From Eleginops maclovinus (Eukaryota > Chordata > Actinopteri > Perciformes > Eleginopidae), in assembly GCF_036324505.1 (NCBI RefSeq), contig NC_086370.1:11518512-11582511 (forward strand): a stretch of DNA of 64,000 nt, read 5' to 3'. Shown here piece by piece: positions 12,901 to 27,200 of the stretch. The position numbers and the translations under genes were made by a program. Positions within the stretch are counted from its first letter, which is position 1. Each line of letters opens with the position of its first letter. The notes beneath the pieces were generated by a model. The model did not search any database and had not been told where the DNA came from. It saw nothing but the letters and a program-made list of their open reading frames with translations.

Positions 12901-14925
12901 TTTTGACTACAACGGTCTCCATGTTTACTATTTGACAGCGATACAAATCATATAACAGCAGTAGTCAGACACACAGGATGGTGTCGTTCTACTTCACACT
13001 TAGAGAAGAAAAAGCGACCAAAAAGAGAAGCTATTCAAATTATCAAGAGGGATAAGGGAGAACATGTGTGAAACCTGCGGCACGTTGTATTTTTACCATA
13101 TTGTTGTTTTTCCCGGACAATGCTCAAATGTCTGTCTCCTCCTGGCCATATCTTTTCAAAACACAAGGTCCTGATCCTTACACAGAGCACACTAAAGAGA
13201 TATGGGATCATTGTCTTTATCCTGTCCAGCGGCTATTATTGAGTGAAACTGACCCAATATCTCTGTGCTGATGGATGCTTCTGTACACTGCAGAGGATTG
13301 TAAGGCAACAATTACCTACCTAAAACCTGAGTATTAGACATTATATTGGGTCTTAGGCTTTTTTTTGATGGGCTTTTTTTTTGCAGTCTTTGTGTACTGA
13401 CATCCAATTTAAATGCTGTTGAGTATACAGCTGAGTGATCACTAAAGATAGCAATGGTTTTTCTCAGTTAGAGCACAACAACAAGTTAATGACTTCATGC
13501 TGTTGTCCAATCACAAGCAACTGCTGGACCTTAGTTTAATGTGTTTTAACAAGCTATGGAGTTTCATCTGCTTGGGTGGACAACAGAATGTTTAAAAATA
13601 TATATTATATCACAAAGTGTATTTTTAAAATATTTGTAGAAAAATATGTTTCAATATTTTTATTTTGTTCTTTTTTCTTGGAATTTAAACCACTAACTTT
13701 TAGCTAGAATACTTCCTCGCTGGTTTCCAAAAGCGGAGTGAACAGCCATCAACACCTGCCAGCTTCCTCACACACCACAAGGGTTTAAAATTCATCTCTC
13801 GCTGTCTTATGGCAGCCTGACATTATGGTGTCGAAGAAAATGCCTGTTAGGGCCAGAGAGCAAGGTGACAAGTCTAGCCAGGAGCCGTCATTATGAGCCA
13901 ACCGAGTCATGAACCAAAGTATATTTCCATAAAATGGCAGAAGCAGTGCATTTCTTTTTCTTTCCATTCTCCAGATTAACACAGTCCTACTGCAATAATC
14001 AGCATTGATTTAAACTGATCTCAATCATCTTAATCAACCATGAGACGCCACAACTGAATATCAATTATTTCAAAAGGTTTTAGGAGGGGAAACAAATGCC
14101 TCATCTAACCCACTCAATTCCAGGATTTTGTCCAATTATACTTACTTGTCATTTATTGTGGGTGCAGTAAGGAACACCTGCTCAGGGATAAATAGTGTTG
14201 GGTGAAAATCTGCAAATAGATGCGTTGACAGCGGTGAAGACAGCCCCTCCGCAAGGTGATGACAGACGCTACCAAATGACAGATATTTGGTTGTTTGTCT
14301 TCCCTGTGGAGCTGACCAGGCACTTTCATCTGAGTCTACCGTGCAGTGATACACTCTGCTTTCTGTGTTTGGATGCTACAGCATCTACTACATATATGTT
14401 TAGCAGGTAAAAATGGTTGCCAGTGTAGCTCAGAGGTTTCAAAATGTGTTTTTGTTAAATTACATGTAGCTTTGACCGATTTGTATAGCTACTGGTGGCA
14501 ACATAATTGAGCTGATCAGGTAACTCTCTCCCCTGAGATGTGGCTGTTCACACCACTGCCATGTTCACCTTCACCGCGTCCATATCGGTTATTTGATATT
14601 CATCAATTGATTATCATTAGTGGGACGGAACTTTGTAACCTGTCACCGTGTAAGGATTAAATGGTCAACTGAACAAGGCATGGACACATTTCAAAAGTTC
14701 TACAAAAAGGAAGCCAAGAACATTTGCTCTAATGAGATATAACTGATTAAGGCAGGATCTTGGGTTGTATTAACAAGGAATTGATGAAAAAAAAGTGTGT
14801 GATCCCCCTGGTGGTGTTTTGTTTTTTACATTATTTAACACCTAATGAGTCACCTCGCCAATGGCGTTGTTTGCATAATGACGTTTTTTTTTCATTTGTA
14901 ATGCATTTTTCTCATATATATATAT

Positions 14926-15040
14926 AGCTCTTTTATTCGCTTTAACCGATAGCACATAACACTGAATACAATTGAGATATATATATATATAAATATATAT
15001 ATATCTCAATTGTATTCTGTGCTGTCGGTTAAAAAGAGCT
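14926..15040. repeat. Foldback (hairpin) element with AT-rich centre
   Basis: The two ends are inverted copies. The left begins AGCTCTTTT…AACCGATAGCACA…GAATACAATTGAGATATATAT, and the right is its reverse complement. The inner arms 14964-14990 and 14993-15017 pair almost perfectly, and the outer arms pair with two small insertions in the left arm (about 10 nt and 6 nt). An AT dinucleotide run lies just outside the left end, which hides any target-site duplication. It resembles a small foldback or MITE-type transposon. The long RNA hairpin could alternatively be a substrate for ADAR or small-RNA processing. Confidence 0.8.
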
Positions 15041-18000
15041 GCTCCTGCTGCAGGTGAAATTAGAACAGGGCAGTCAGGTGTTACTACAGTACACCTTAAA
15101 ACCTGTCAGGCGGGAAGCCCAGCACTTTTGATTAGGTCTCTCTAAATGTTAGGGCCAGGAAATGGATGAAAGCTAATTTGCTGATACCTTTTCTCCCCCC
15201 ACAGTTAACTTAATTTCTGCATGGAGGGCAATTTCTCTTACCTGTCCAGAAATAGGAGTAACAGTTCAGCCTGCTGAGAGTCAGTTTGGTCTGACTCCCC
15301 TCTGGGCCTGCTGACACCTCTAACTAAAAAGTATCACCCGGAGCTGGAGGAAAGAGAACATATATAGAGCCTAATTGATGAAAGCAAACTATCCTGATAT
15401 CTGTCATTTTAAGAATACCTTTCCTACAAATCCATGATAATTGGTGACAGTATTTGTTATGTACATGTACATTAACCTAAGCATACTGTTAGTTTCAACC
15501 AATTACTTAGAGTTTCTAATGAAATCATCACATCTCTTCTCATTTGAGAGTCATACAAGGGACCTTGATCCATACAACTTGTATCTCCATTTCAACATTA
15601 ATATGTAAACTGCACCTATTTCTCTGGTAAAACAGGATCCGTCGGGGGGCACAGCAATGTGATGAAGACTTGTGTCGGGCCAAGTGAGCTGGAACTGATG
15701 GTGCACATAATTAATGGTCTGAAATAGACTAAGAATTAGTGCTGGGTTGGGATGTTAATTGACTATGATACTTGGGCTGGTTCCTCCAAGCCTGAGGCTC
15801 TTAGTCTTTCCCCCTGCTTTGCTCAATCACTTTGCCTGGATTTTCGCTGTGTCCTATTTCTTCCACTCCTCGCTTTGCCTTCGTCTGATTTTGCCTCCTA
15901 CTGAATCCCCCTCTCTCTCTTCCAATCACATTTTCCATGTTTTTTTCCCTTTCCTTGCGCTTTTACCTTGAAGGTGTACAGAATTTGAAAAACAGAGCGG
16001 GAAAGATATGTGACAGCATGTTGAAACAGCCACCCACACAAAGTTTCTAACATGCTATTCCATAATTTATCCCCTTAAATAGATGACCCGTGCAACTGTG
16101 GAGGAGGAGGGTGGGAAAGATTATGTTGTTTTACAATATATGCAAATCCAATCATAAGCTGGGTCCAGCGTTTTGTCAACTTATAATTTCACTTTTTTTA
16201 TTTTCACAGAAACTTCCCTTTTTAAAATGTTCCCAAAATGAAATAAAAAAGTACATTTCACTAGACCAGGCCCACCGAATATACAATCACATACTAAATA
16301 ATACCAAAAAGATAAATATTTTTTAAAAGCTATTATTGTAATTAATGAAATGTTTGTCCAAATATTAAAAAGTTGTGCTTTACAGTTCTTAGAATAAAGC
16401 TTAGATATGCAGTACTGTCAGCTTGCAAGAATGAATAGAAAATAAAAACCACAGCTACTTTTCCAAATGGCTGTTCGGCTACTATCAGTGAAATCAGTGT
16501 GTGAGCGAGACTTTATTTATGTGACAAGCAGTCCATGTAGGCTCATGCTGATTGCATTTGGCAGCTTAACATAAATGTAGTTTTGAAAGAGGAAGTTTGT
16601 AGCTTGTGTTTATGTAGCTTTTAAATGTTATTCCATTACGTGCTGAATCTGTGTTTTTTGTATTTGTAAATATTTAATTCAATGATAACAGAGCAATTCC
16701 AGCTGCCATCACTACCCCACCCAAAACTGAAGATAAAACCCAGCTGAGGCAGTTCAGTTTTGATAATAGAAAATCAAACACTGCCAAAGCTTCTCAACCA
16801 TCATTAATCTCCTGCCCCAGTTTCTAACTCACAGGGAGTGACTGTTGATAGAAAAGCACAAGATAGAGTAGAAAAGAGAGACTGGATTGAATGAGGGAAG
16901 TGAATTAGAGAAAAAAGGAGGAAGACGGATCAAAGCAAAGGCTGGAGAAATGAGAAACTCGATTACAGGAAAGAGAGAGGTGGAAAAGTATAGAGGTGGT
17001 GGACTTAGATGGGAACTAAAGAGAAAGGGAATTCAAGCTATTAAGGCGAACAGCAGGAGCTGGTCCAAAGGGAACTCGCTGGACTGAAGGTATAAGGTCG
17101 GTCTTATCAGTCCATCAGAGATGTCTGGTTGTCCACACGCAGATAGCAATCACTGTCAACCCAATACCTCCCCAATCACAACCCATTACTCTATCTTTCA
17201 TCCACAGATGCCTGCCTCCCTGGCTACGCATGTTGCCTTAGTGATGATCCCTTGGACATGACACTGTTGTTGAGGTCTCACCTGTCACTGCGCATGAGTA
17301 TTAGCTCCCATATTACTAACTAGACTTTTTTGCGTAGGCAGCGGTAGCAGCAGTTGGCCGGAGAAGGGAGAGAATGCCATTGATTTCTTGTGTTGAAGGA
17401 CAGGTTGAGGTTGGAGGCCTGAGTTTGTGGGGCTGAGGCTGCACCGGCTGTCAGGGTTTAAAGGCTGCTGGAGTTCTGAGACAGCTCAGCGTACAGAGGC
17501 ATTCATCATCAGAAAGGTAACTGGCTTCTCTGAAAGCAACTCAGCCGAAAAATTAACAGCTGCTATGGCTGCTCCCAGAAAGACCCCTCCATTCTTTCTG
17601 CTCTCCGCAGCCCTAAGTTCACAGCAATAGGAAGTAAGTCAGACATTTTGTCATTCAAATGCATAACTACTCACAAAGAGACATTTGTCTGACTGGAAAT
17701 GACATGAAATGGAGGGTTTCCAAAAGCAGAATGGAAATAAAAACATCTCAGGAAAGTACAGACATCTGGAATGAATGTTCTCTGTGTTTAGACTTTCGCA
17801 ATACAATGTTTTACGGACATCTGTGTCTTTCACAGCATCTCCCAAAAACACATATTTTTAAAAGGCAAAAAAGCTGTACATGCTGCCAAATAAAATGAGT
17901 AACCGTTATTTTTGAATATGAGACGCCTCTACACTGCCTCACCCAGATTTGCACAATCCATGATTTGAACTTAACACGGCAAACAGCTTGAGCCCACTTT

Positions 18001-20060
18001 TTTTTATAGTGAATGTCTGCAGTGTTGTTACTATATAAAGATGAATGCATACTAAGAAGATTGTAAGATACTTATCATTTCTATAGAATTTAGAAAAATG
18101 TTCCACACACTCGGCGTTGTTTTCCACTGGAGAATTGTTTTTATTACCACAGGAGAGTCATCCAATGACTTCCCTTGTAAGGCAGTAATTATCATTCCCA
18201 TATGGTTATCTAGCACCTTGTATGTAATAACCTATTTGTTTAACATGGCAGCCCTTCTTTGAAAAGCACATTCATTTTCCTGTCCTTAGTCAGTGCTTTT
18301 CTAGCGTGGCATCAACTTTTCTTTCAGTCTACGTCCAGCTCAAGGTGTCCATAGCTCTATCTTATTGAAGCTCAAGCAGAATGTGGGCCCATTTCCCTGT
18401 GCAGTGCAAAGTGTTAGGGAGGGCTGCAGATTAAAAAGCCTTCCCCTGGGTGTGCTCACCAGGCTGTTCAGTGCTGCTCGCCAGGGAGATTCACTACATA
18501 CATTCTCTTTTATGGCCCTTTCCTTATTCATCATAACACAGCTTCAATTTTATTAACTTCTCCGGCCAAGCATATATCTTTGCCTGTGCCATCCGTCTTT
18601 CCCTCTATTTCTAGCCATACAGCAGCGCTCTCCACCCAGTTCCCCATGATGCTCATAAGCAAGCGTACACAAGCGCAAACTGTTATTCGCTCACATGTAT
18701 ACAGATTTAACACTGGGGAAGGCTGAGTAAATGGGCTCATTCCTTTCAATTCAGTCTGGTCTTTATCTTCCTGTTGGGTAAGTGTTGTTCCCCAGCTGTG
18801 CCTTGCCACAACCCAGGCCCAGCTAGCCTCCTGCACAAAATATGCTAAACATGGAAAATATCTTTTGTAGTAAACTTAATTTTATGCAAAATGAAAAGGA
18901 CCAAATAAAACTGTGAATACTGAGCAAATCTATGAAGACTGAATTCGATTGAACTGAAAGACTTTAGTGTGACAGCGCAGACGTCAACACTGCACAACTA
19001 ACCGCAAATAATCCTGTCTTTTGTAAATGTTAATTAGTTAGTCGTTTGTCCACCAATATTATATGAATGGCTTAAAGACAATAATCATCAGGTTTACTCT
19101 AAATACATTCTGCATGTTAGAAATATTTTTCCTGTGCATAACTGTAAGAAATGTTCAGGACGTTTTACATTTCAAGCATATGCAAGAGAGCTTAGGTGCC
19201 ATTTCATATGATTACATTGGATAGAGCATACAACTGCTCCATCGTTCTGTACTTTCCCTAGGCTGAGTAAGGCCTATACCGAACCAGACTGCAAGAAAGG
19301 CTAATTTCACTGGTCACAGGCTTCTCCGCCATCAGAAACAGCCATATGTCCTTGAACAAAACAGGGAAGCATAGTGGCAAGACCACTGAAGCTGCTTTGA
19401 TGACTTGAACAGAGCTTACTATCCGTGGCTGAACCATGTGCTAAGAAAAAGCAAGAGTGGAAAAGTGGGAAAAAGGAGAAGGTGAAGACACGAGGGCTAT
19501 CTCAGTGTGAAAAGCTTTGATGGATGAGCTTTACCCATATTGTATCATGAAAAGACAAAAAGTCAGTGAGGCTGACCCTCTAGGTTTTTTAAAGTGATGA
19601 AAGTGGACGATGTTCATGCCTAGGGTATAATGTTTAGTGTGCCCTGCATGAAGAGGTAACTTGCAAAGAAAGTGCTCTTGCTATGTTTGTATCTTTCTGT
19701 TTTTAGCCACAACACTGAATTATTCAGTATTGCAACCCTATAGCAAGACATCTGTTAACCCATTGTATCTGATACAAAATGTGATACATTGAAAAAAGGG
19801 GAGATCTGCGTGTGTGTTATTGCATGTGTGCGTGTGTGCCAGATTATATATTTTGTAAATTTGTGATTTTGATAGAAATTCTGACAACTATTGGAAGGTT
19901 TGCAATGAAGTTAGGTAGATAAATGTATGCCCCTCCTAAGGCTGGATTGTAATCACTTTGGTTATCCCTTAACTTTTCATCTTGTGCTATTATCGTAACA
20001 TCATTTTAATTTGTCTAATAATACAGTTAATGACTACATTTGTCAAAGGTAATGACATTC

Positions 20061-20178
20061 TCATCAGTAAATTGCCATTTACGGCACGTTAGCACACTGG
20101 GGTTCATATTTGGCCCTAAGCAATGAGAAATACGAACCCCAGTGGGCTAACGTTCCAGTGTGCTAACTGACCTGATGA
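20061..20178. mobile_element. Nested inverted-repeat MITE-like element, about 118 bp
   Basis: Outer ends TCATCAG (20061-20067) and CTGATGA (20172-20178) are inverted copies. Inside, 20086-20111 pairs with 20128-20153, differing at two positions, with a 16-nt loop. The 13-mer GTTAGCACACTGG (20088-20100) is also exactly complementary to 20155-20167. Two mutually exclusive hairpins are therefore possible. The structure suggests a small non-autonomous DNA transposon. A miRNA-like precursor is an alternative that needs expression data. No clear target-site duplication was found. Confidence 0.6.
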
Positions 20179-23100
20179 ACCACCATATCAAACGTCACGT
20201 GTTGGCCATGAACATAGGATGTACGTTATAGCTATGAAGAGAAACATTCTTTGCTTCTGATTAAAGATTCATGAGTTGCCCTGAGCTATCTTATCAGCAA
20301 AAAATAATTCTTCACAAAGACACATTCATCATCAGGTGCTGTCCAGATCATAATGAGAAAAGCCAAAACGGAGAACAAACTGTCGTCTTTAGTTGTCCGA
20401 TTCCCAACATATGCTGCGGCTCCTGTCGACATACCTGCTGCTTTAAAGAGAGCCAATTTATTTCCTCAGAAGGATGGACCACTTGTGACATTTGGCAATG
20501 GAGCGTCAGACGTTTCATCCAGACCGTTCCAGACACACAAACACAGGAATCAACCGCAAACACACAGAGAAGGTGGTAGTCACGGGAGAATCTAAGTAGA
20601 CTGCCCTTAGAAAATGCTACATTATAATATGTAATGACCTGTGGTGTCCTGATACAACCGCCCTCACCCACTTATGATGTGCTGCCAGTGTAGGTGCACA
20701 CATGACAAAACACACACTCACACAGGCAAAAATGTTATATTGAAACATCCCACCATATGAGTCCTTTAAATAAATAATTCCCTTGTTGGCTTGCTCTGTG
20801 CTATTGCAGTTGGTTGAATGGCCCACACAATATTTACCTTACAGCAAGGAATTGTTACTCAACGCTCCTGAAAGCAATGGGCTGTTTTGCCAAAAGCTGT
20901 TAGGGAGAGATCTGCTTTCACCGTGAAAAAATGGGCTACAAGGATGCCAATTCAAATCACAAAGATTTCCAATTCACAGCATTGTACTAGCAGAAGGGCT
21001 TGTCTATTCAGCAAGGATGAGGCACAATTACATTTCTTTCATTTACTGCATAGGCGATTGTCGAGCAAATTAGAAGTATTTCAGCTGGGGTGCATTCAGT
21101 GTTCAGTATAGTTCACAGTTCTTCTGCACAGATAATTTTTTCTCTTGTGCCAGAGCAATTGCAAACATACAAATGAAATACTATTTTGGATCTGTTCCTG
21201 GAAATAATACTGATTTGACATTTAAAAACGATCTAACCTAAATGACAATATCAACGTCATGTACAAATCTAAAGACCTAAAACAGTTATTATATTATGTT
21301 ATCATATTTTGCTTTACTGTTGAAATGACAGCACAGCGTGAGTAGCAAGGAACCAAAAAGTTATGCATCTGCATCTCAAATGCCATGAAGTGAACATATA
21401 AATATCCTACCTAGCCAAACTTCAAGCATGCACAACTGGTTGTTTAGGTGTGTGCAGGGAAGTTATTATGCTGACCCAATGCAACGGACACAGGGCTAAA
21501 ACGAGCGTTGAATCTGGAAACAGGGCTCTATGAATATTAAAAAGGGGTTATTATGCCAGGCATTCTGCATGCAAGTCGTAAAAAATGCTTCTATTAGCAG
21601 GGCCATCCAGGTGTAACGCAACCATGAAGGCTAGATATCCAAGCAGAGGGAGAGCAAATTCCAACCCACTCTACCAAACATTAATCTGTGTGATGGCTCA
21701 ATAGACACTTTATATCTCTCTGTGTATTTGGGCATGTAGCTGATAGTGCGTGCACATGAGAGAGGGAGAAAGAGCCATGTGTGTGCGAGGTACTCACACT
21801 GAGGCATGCATCGCCGGCACAGGGAATAAAAGGCATGTCTGCACATGCATGTGCATTTCCATACTTAGCTATAGGGCACTTGCTGATTTGATGTAATCAT
21901 GTTATCACGGTAATGGAAATTGGATTTAATTTTCCCTTTTCAGCTGTGGCACGTTGATTCACCCTCACTTCAGCTTGGAGGGGAAAATTGACGGTAACTG
22001 ATTCCTTGCCGACTGCCCCTTATCCAGCCCATAAACACAGATCTTATTTGTAGAGGCGGTAAAATTGTTTAATTAAAAACAATAATTCACTACAGGTCGT
22101 TATGTGCTGCTAATTAAGCAGAGTTGACAGAGCAAGGTGTGTGTGGAGGGGTGGCAGTTACAGGGGATAAATTGCTTTGTAGTCATTACACTGACAATGT
22201 GGAGGGCATGTAGGAGTCAGTTTTCTGGTATGTGCCCCACTGAGGAAGCTGCTTAAAGATTCATGAAGAGATGAAGAACACAGCTGGACTAATGTTGGAA
22301 TGTACAGGCAAACTGAGTTAATGCCCCAAAAATATTTGGTTACCTAAAAAATTTCTTCAAGAAAAAGAGAAAGCCCTGGCGTTAGATTGAGCCGATGTAA
22401 AAGAAGAATTACCCAATAGCTTTCTCTCTCACATTTCTACTCCTTTAACCTTCAACAAGGAGCTAGAAGTGCAATTTTGTAAATCCGTAGAGGAGATCAA
22501 AGTACTACCATGTTCTAATGGCTGCCACCCACCAGCCTCTACTGTGGAAAGCACCATCAGCAGAGTGTGTCTAAGACGAGCCAAGACAGCCTGATTAATC
22601 TTCTAATAGTTCCAAAGAGAGATAAAGACAGATACTGTAGACGCAGCAACGGAGAAGGAAAGCGACAGAACAAGTTGCAACTCAGTCACTGTATTAGACC
22701 GTGTGTTCCAGGGAAGAAAGACAAAAGGAAACAAGCAACGGGGAAAGCTGATGAAAATGGCTAGTTTCGTCTTTGTTGTGAATCTTACACATTTTAGCCT
22801 TTGAAATGATGAGGCTCCTCTGTAAGATGGCTGCTTCACTGCAGCACCGTCTCCTGCCCTCCTGCTTGCTTGTCTCTTTTTGACAAACTACTCCTCATTC
22901 TGCTCGACATGACAATAATAACTATCAGACAGATTTCATAAATATGTGAAATAAAGATCAAAATATGTGATAAAAGGGAAGTCAGGCATTTCTGTTTGGA
23001 AAATGGACATATCTGCCATGGAGACTGTCATCTTTGAGAAGTTGGAAGAATTCAGGCGGGAGGCAAATTGAAGTGCATGCTAAGAATGACAATTTAACAA

Positions 23101-24126
23101 TTCACTGGGAGATTGAGCCACCACCTGAGTGCAGTTTGTTCAAACACAATGGACAGCGTTAAATCTTTGGATTTACTTGAGTGAAGCAAGACTTGATATG
23201 ACTTTTACTTTTTCACAAAATAAAGCAACAAGAAACCTAATACCTAAAACAGCTGATTTGTAAGTACTATTTGTCTATATTAAAAAAACACCCTGAAATG
23301 TAATTCACAACCTTTAAAGAAGGCATGTTCCAAAGAGCTTCCTGATTATATTGCACACTGGGGGAAATACCATTTATGCAACTGCCTGAGGTAATATATA
23401 TGAAAATGAATATAAAAAAAAACATAATAAAGTGAATCTGAGCAAAGAACGGCTGTACGCACTGCAGAATGCGAGAATCAACTGATTTGAAAACAAGCTT
23501 ACATATTACACAGATCATTCCCTCTTCGGTAGCACTTGTATTAATACATATGATTATAGTGGGGACATGGAAAATAGGCATTATGCTTGTTTATACATTT
23601 TTGCATTACCATAATAATTTCTCTAGCTTGTGTTGGATATCAACAAGTATTATGCCAGGTAGATGTGACAGAGAATACGTTGACTTGTAATCACGTCTTC
23701 TTCTGTTTGGGGTCTGATAGGGACAAAAAGAGGAATGGGATAGGTTGAGATGACTAGTCCTGCATAGACAGACCTATTCTCTACAGCCGTTTGTCAGAGC
23801 TGGAAAAAGGTCTGGCTTCACATTTTATCATTCTGGTAAAGGGGTAAAAAGGGGTTTGTGTTTTCTCTTCATGGGATACAGCAACAATATCCAACAAAAT
23901 AGATTGCAGAAGAGGATTTCAACCTGTGAATATTGCCGGTGATGCTTCAGAGTTTGACACCCCACATAATCTTTACACCACACACACGTATTCTAAAACC
24001 AAGTTTGCGAGCTGAACAATTACAGTACAGATCTGTTTATCACCATTTTTGACTTTTGGTTTTTCTTGTGGTAAAATATTGCGATTCTGGTCCAGGTTGA
24101 AGGGTCCAAAATGATTCCTCTTCTGC

Positions 24127-24198
<72 letters not shown>
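24127..24198. repeat. (AAT)24 trinucleotide microsatellite
   Basis: Seventy-two bases of pure AAT repeat. In the neurexin pre-mRNA it reads (AUU)n. It creates artificial poly-Leu and poly-Tyr open frames on the minus strand that are not genes. Confidence 0.97.
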
Positions 24199-24200
<2 letters not shown>

Positions 24201-27200
24201 TAGCATGACATCAGTGAGAAAACCAATTTGCAGCATCACAGCAGAGTTTTAGTGCAAACTTAGAGGAACAATGGTGAAAGTGAACATAACACACTTGATT
24301 CCCATATCTGTTGAGTTGAGTTATTGCCCCTCATGCTCAAGGCAGGAGTATGGAGCACTGTATTGACCGGTCCCTCTGCTTGACAAACAGGGGAAGTGCT
24401 ATGAATGACTGTCGGCTTTTCAGTTTGTCTATGACAGCGTCTGTCTTCATTCAGCGTTCTTAAATTGGCTTCAGAACCGATTGGAATGGTTCTTTTATTT
24501 TATACCTCACATAACTCCCCCTCTCATCAATGCCGGGCCATCTTTTATCTTGGCGATGACGTTTCCATTAGAGTCTGCCAACCTCTTACTGCTGCTCTCT
24601 GAGTTGTGGTGCTGGGGGAGAGCATTGTTAACCAACACAACAACAACAACAACAGGATCTCACTGGCTGTGGCGTACACTAGCTCGGTTGTGGAAAGGCA
24701 GTTCATCAGATGATTGCTCATCCAGAACACACACAGGAGCAGGCCCATAGACACTTGCAGTATCTCTATCCCATTCGCCCACTTTTACTCTCCTTCTCAT
24801 TCTCTCACACACAAAAAAAAAAAGAAAATATCTGACAAACTCAGACAACTGAAATGCCGGAAAAAAGACAGGACTTGGCCATAGGGAGTGTGCCTGTCAG
24901 CTCTTCCTCACCAGTTTCAGTGTTTCATCAAAGGTATGAGGGACCCATAAGGTTCAGATGGCAATCTGGCAACAATTCCGTCCCCATACACAGAACTGGG
25001 GATCTTTCAAAGACTGAAGCTTAGTAGCTCCCTCCCCTGCATGTTACCGTCTTCATTAATTTTGTCTCTGTACGCGGTTCACATTAGCAATCAGGCCTTT
25101 TTTTTGAGAAATCAGGATAGCTTCAAAGCAGCAGGACACACATAGCGAGGGCACTTTTCGCGTGTCGACCAGCCCTGGTGCCCTTGGTGGAGCTAATGAG
25201 GATGTGGCTGTGGCCGGCTGCGTGTGGGTCGGCTGAGACATACGCTCCGGTCCCACTGTGGGAGCTCTAATTAGATCTACATTATCAGACTGTCTGTCTG
25301 CATTGGCCCGTTCAGTCACAGTTTGGATGCATCATAAATCATCAGTCTAAGTGATCACTAAAGATCTGTACTCTGTCTGTATGGTATGTGAAGCATTTCA
25401 TTCATACAAGGCCGATATTAACCCCTGGCATTTGTATAACTGAAAAGTAATTTATTCCTCTGATGAATTTGCTTGCACCTGCTACTTATTTCGTGTTGTT
25501 TTCATTTCTTCCTTTTTTTGGTTTCCTCTTTCACTCTTCTATGCATTTCTTGAGGTGGCTTGGCTAAAACAGCCTTTCCTCAATCATGATCTCATCAGGC
25601 CCAACTCCTTGACCTTTGCGCTTTGCTGTAAATGTCAGCTTTCTTTATGAGGCCTGTGATGAGTTTATCGAACAATTCACACTCTCTGCCACACACACAA
25701 GTGCGTAAAAACTACACCCACATGAACACCCAGCCATAGGATCTGTCCTTCACAGCCAACTATAACTCTAGGTGTCGATGGAAAATTCATGGTACTCAGC
25801 TCTGGCAAGCAGCATAAGTGCGGCTGCTCACCATCTTCAACAGGACCCACAGATAAATCAAGATTTCATAGGGACTGAAATGGCTTCCTGCAAAGCCTTA
25901 AGGACCTGGCAGGCTTTACCGACAGTCTGTTTTATAATAGAAGTCTTTGACCGTCTGAAACTTAAACAGGAAGCCATTATTGTAATGGTGAAGTGTAGTG
26001 AAATTTATATTGTTTTGGTGTACACAAAATTGGCCAACAATGTGCCATTAACTTTGGCCAACGAAACTATTGCCATATGCTCAAGTACTAATACGTACTA
26101 AACCTCTCCTGACTCAGCGATCTTTCAGAGTTGTGGTTTATAACAGGGATGACAATCACGGCAGGGAGGCAAGCACTACTGCCACAATGATAAATGTTGT
26201 GCATTATAACTGCCTGGACGTCTGTGTCCGTGCAGGTCGGCAACTCCTCCTAGTGGAGCAGAGCAGAGGGAGGGCAGAGGAAGCAGAAATAACATGCCTT
26301 TCCTGAACACTCCCTTTTGAATTTTCTTATCACGTTTGGTGTCAACTGTAATACAACCCATTGGAATAAAGGGCATTGAAAAAAATTCACATCATTGGAT
26401 CAGTAACATGGCCCACCTTTGTGGCGGATGTCTGCACAGACAGATTTTTCATGCATGCCTGGCCAATAATAAGATGGAGAAAGAACAGAAAAGAAGAGAA
26501 CTTTGAGAAGCGGACACACACGCTATACTGGTGTTTATCTTGTAGTCCGACGGCCACAGAAGTAGCAACACATGATCACAGATTTTCTGAGGACCAGGCT
26601 GTACCTGATGATGTGGCAGTTGTTTTCTTAACCCACAGGCAACAAAAAAGCAGTAGGAGTGGGAAGAATAGGAATGCATGCACATGCGCGTGTCCTTTTC
26701 CAGACCGAATCCTACCACCTCTTTCATTTTATCTTATCCTTCTCATCCCCCTGTGCAAACATCGGGCTTTCCTTTAATGAAATGTTTGGGTCTTTACACA
26801 GTCCTTAGTCTTTATCTTCTTAGCTTTACCCTTCCTCTTCCCCTTTCCTCAAACTTATCTTCTGTCTTTCCCTCCTTCATTGTCTTTGGGCGGTTATCAG
26901 TCATCTTGCAGGGGAAGGTAATAAAAGGCCAACGTGCTGAGGGAGTCTCACTGCTTTGTCATTTTGCTCTTTCGCACCCTCCTTTTTGTCTTTTATTTTT
27001 GTTTGTGGCAGCAGACCTTATCGGAGAGATGGGCGTGAGATAAGCCGTCTGAGGTTCTTTGTGGTGAAATAATACGACAGGCTGATAAGGCCTTGTGGGT
27101 GAGTAGTTCACTGCTGCTTCTCTTCTGCCACCTCGCTATTTCTCCTTTCCAGGAAGTCCCAGAGGAGCTGAAAGTTATCCAACCTTTCTGTCATGTTCCA

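Noticed and set aside
23973..24239. Poly-Leu and poly-Tyr frames on the minus strand
   Set aside because: Artefact of the AAT repeat.
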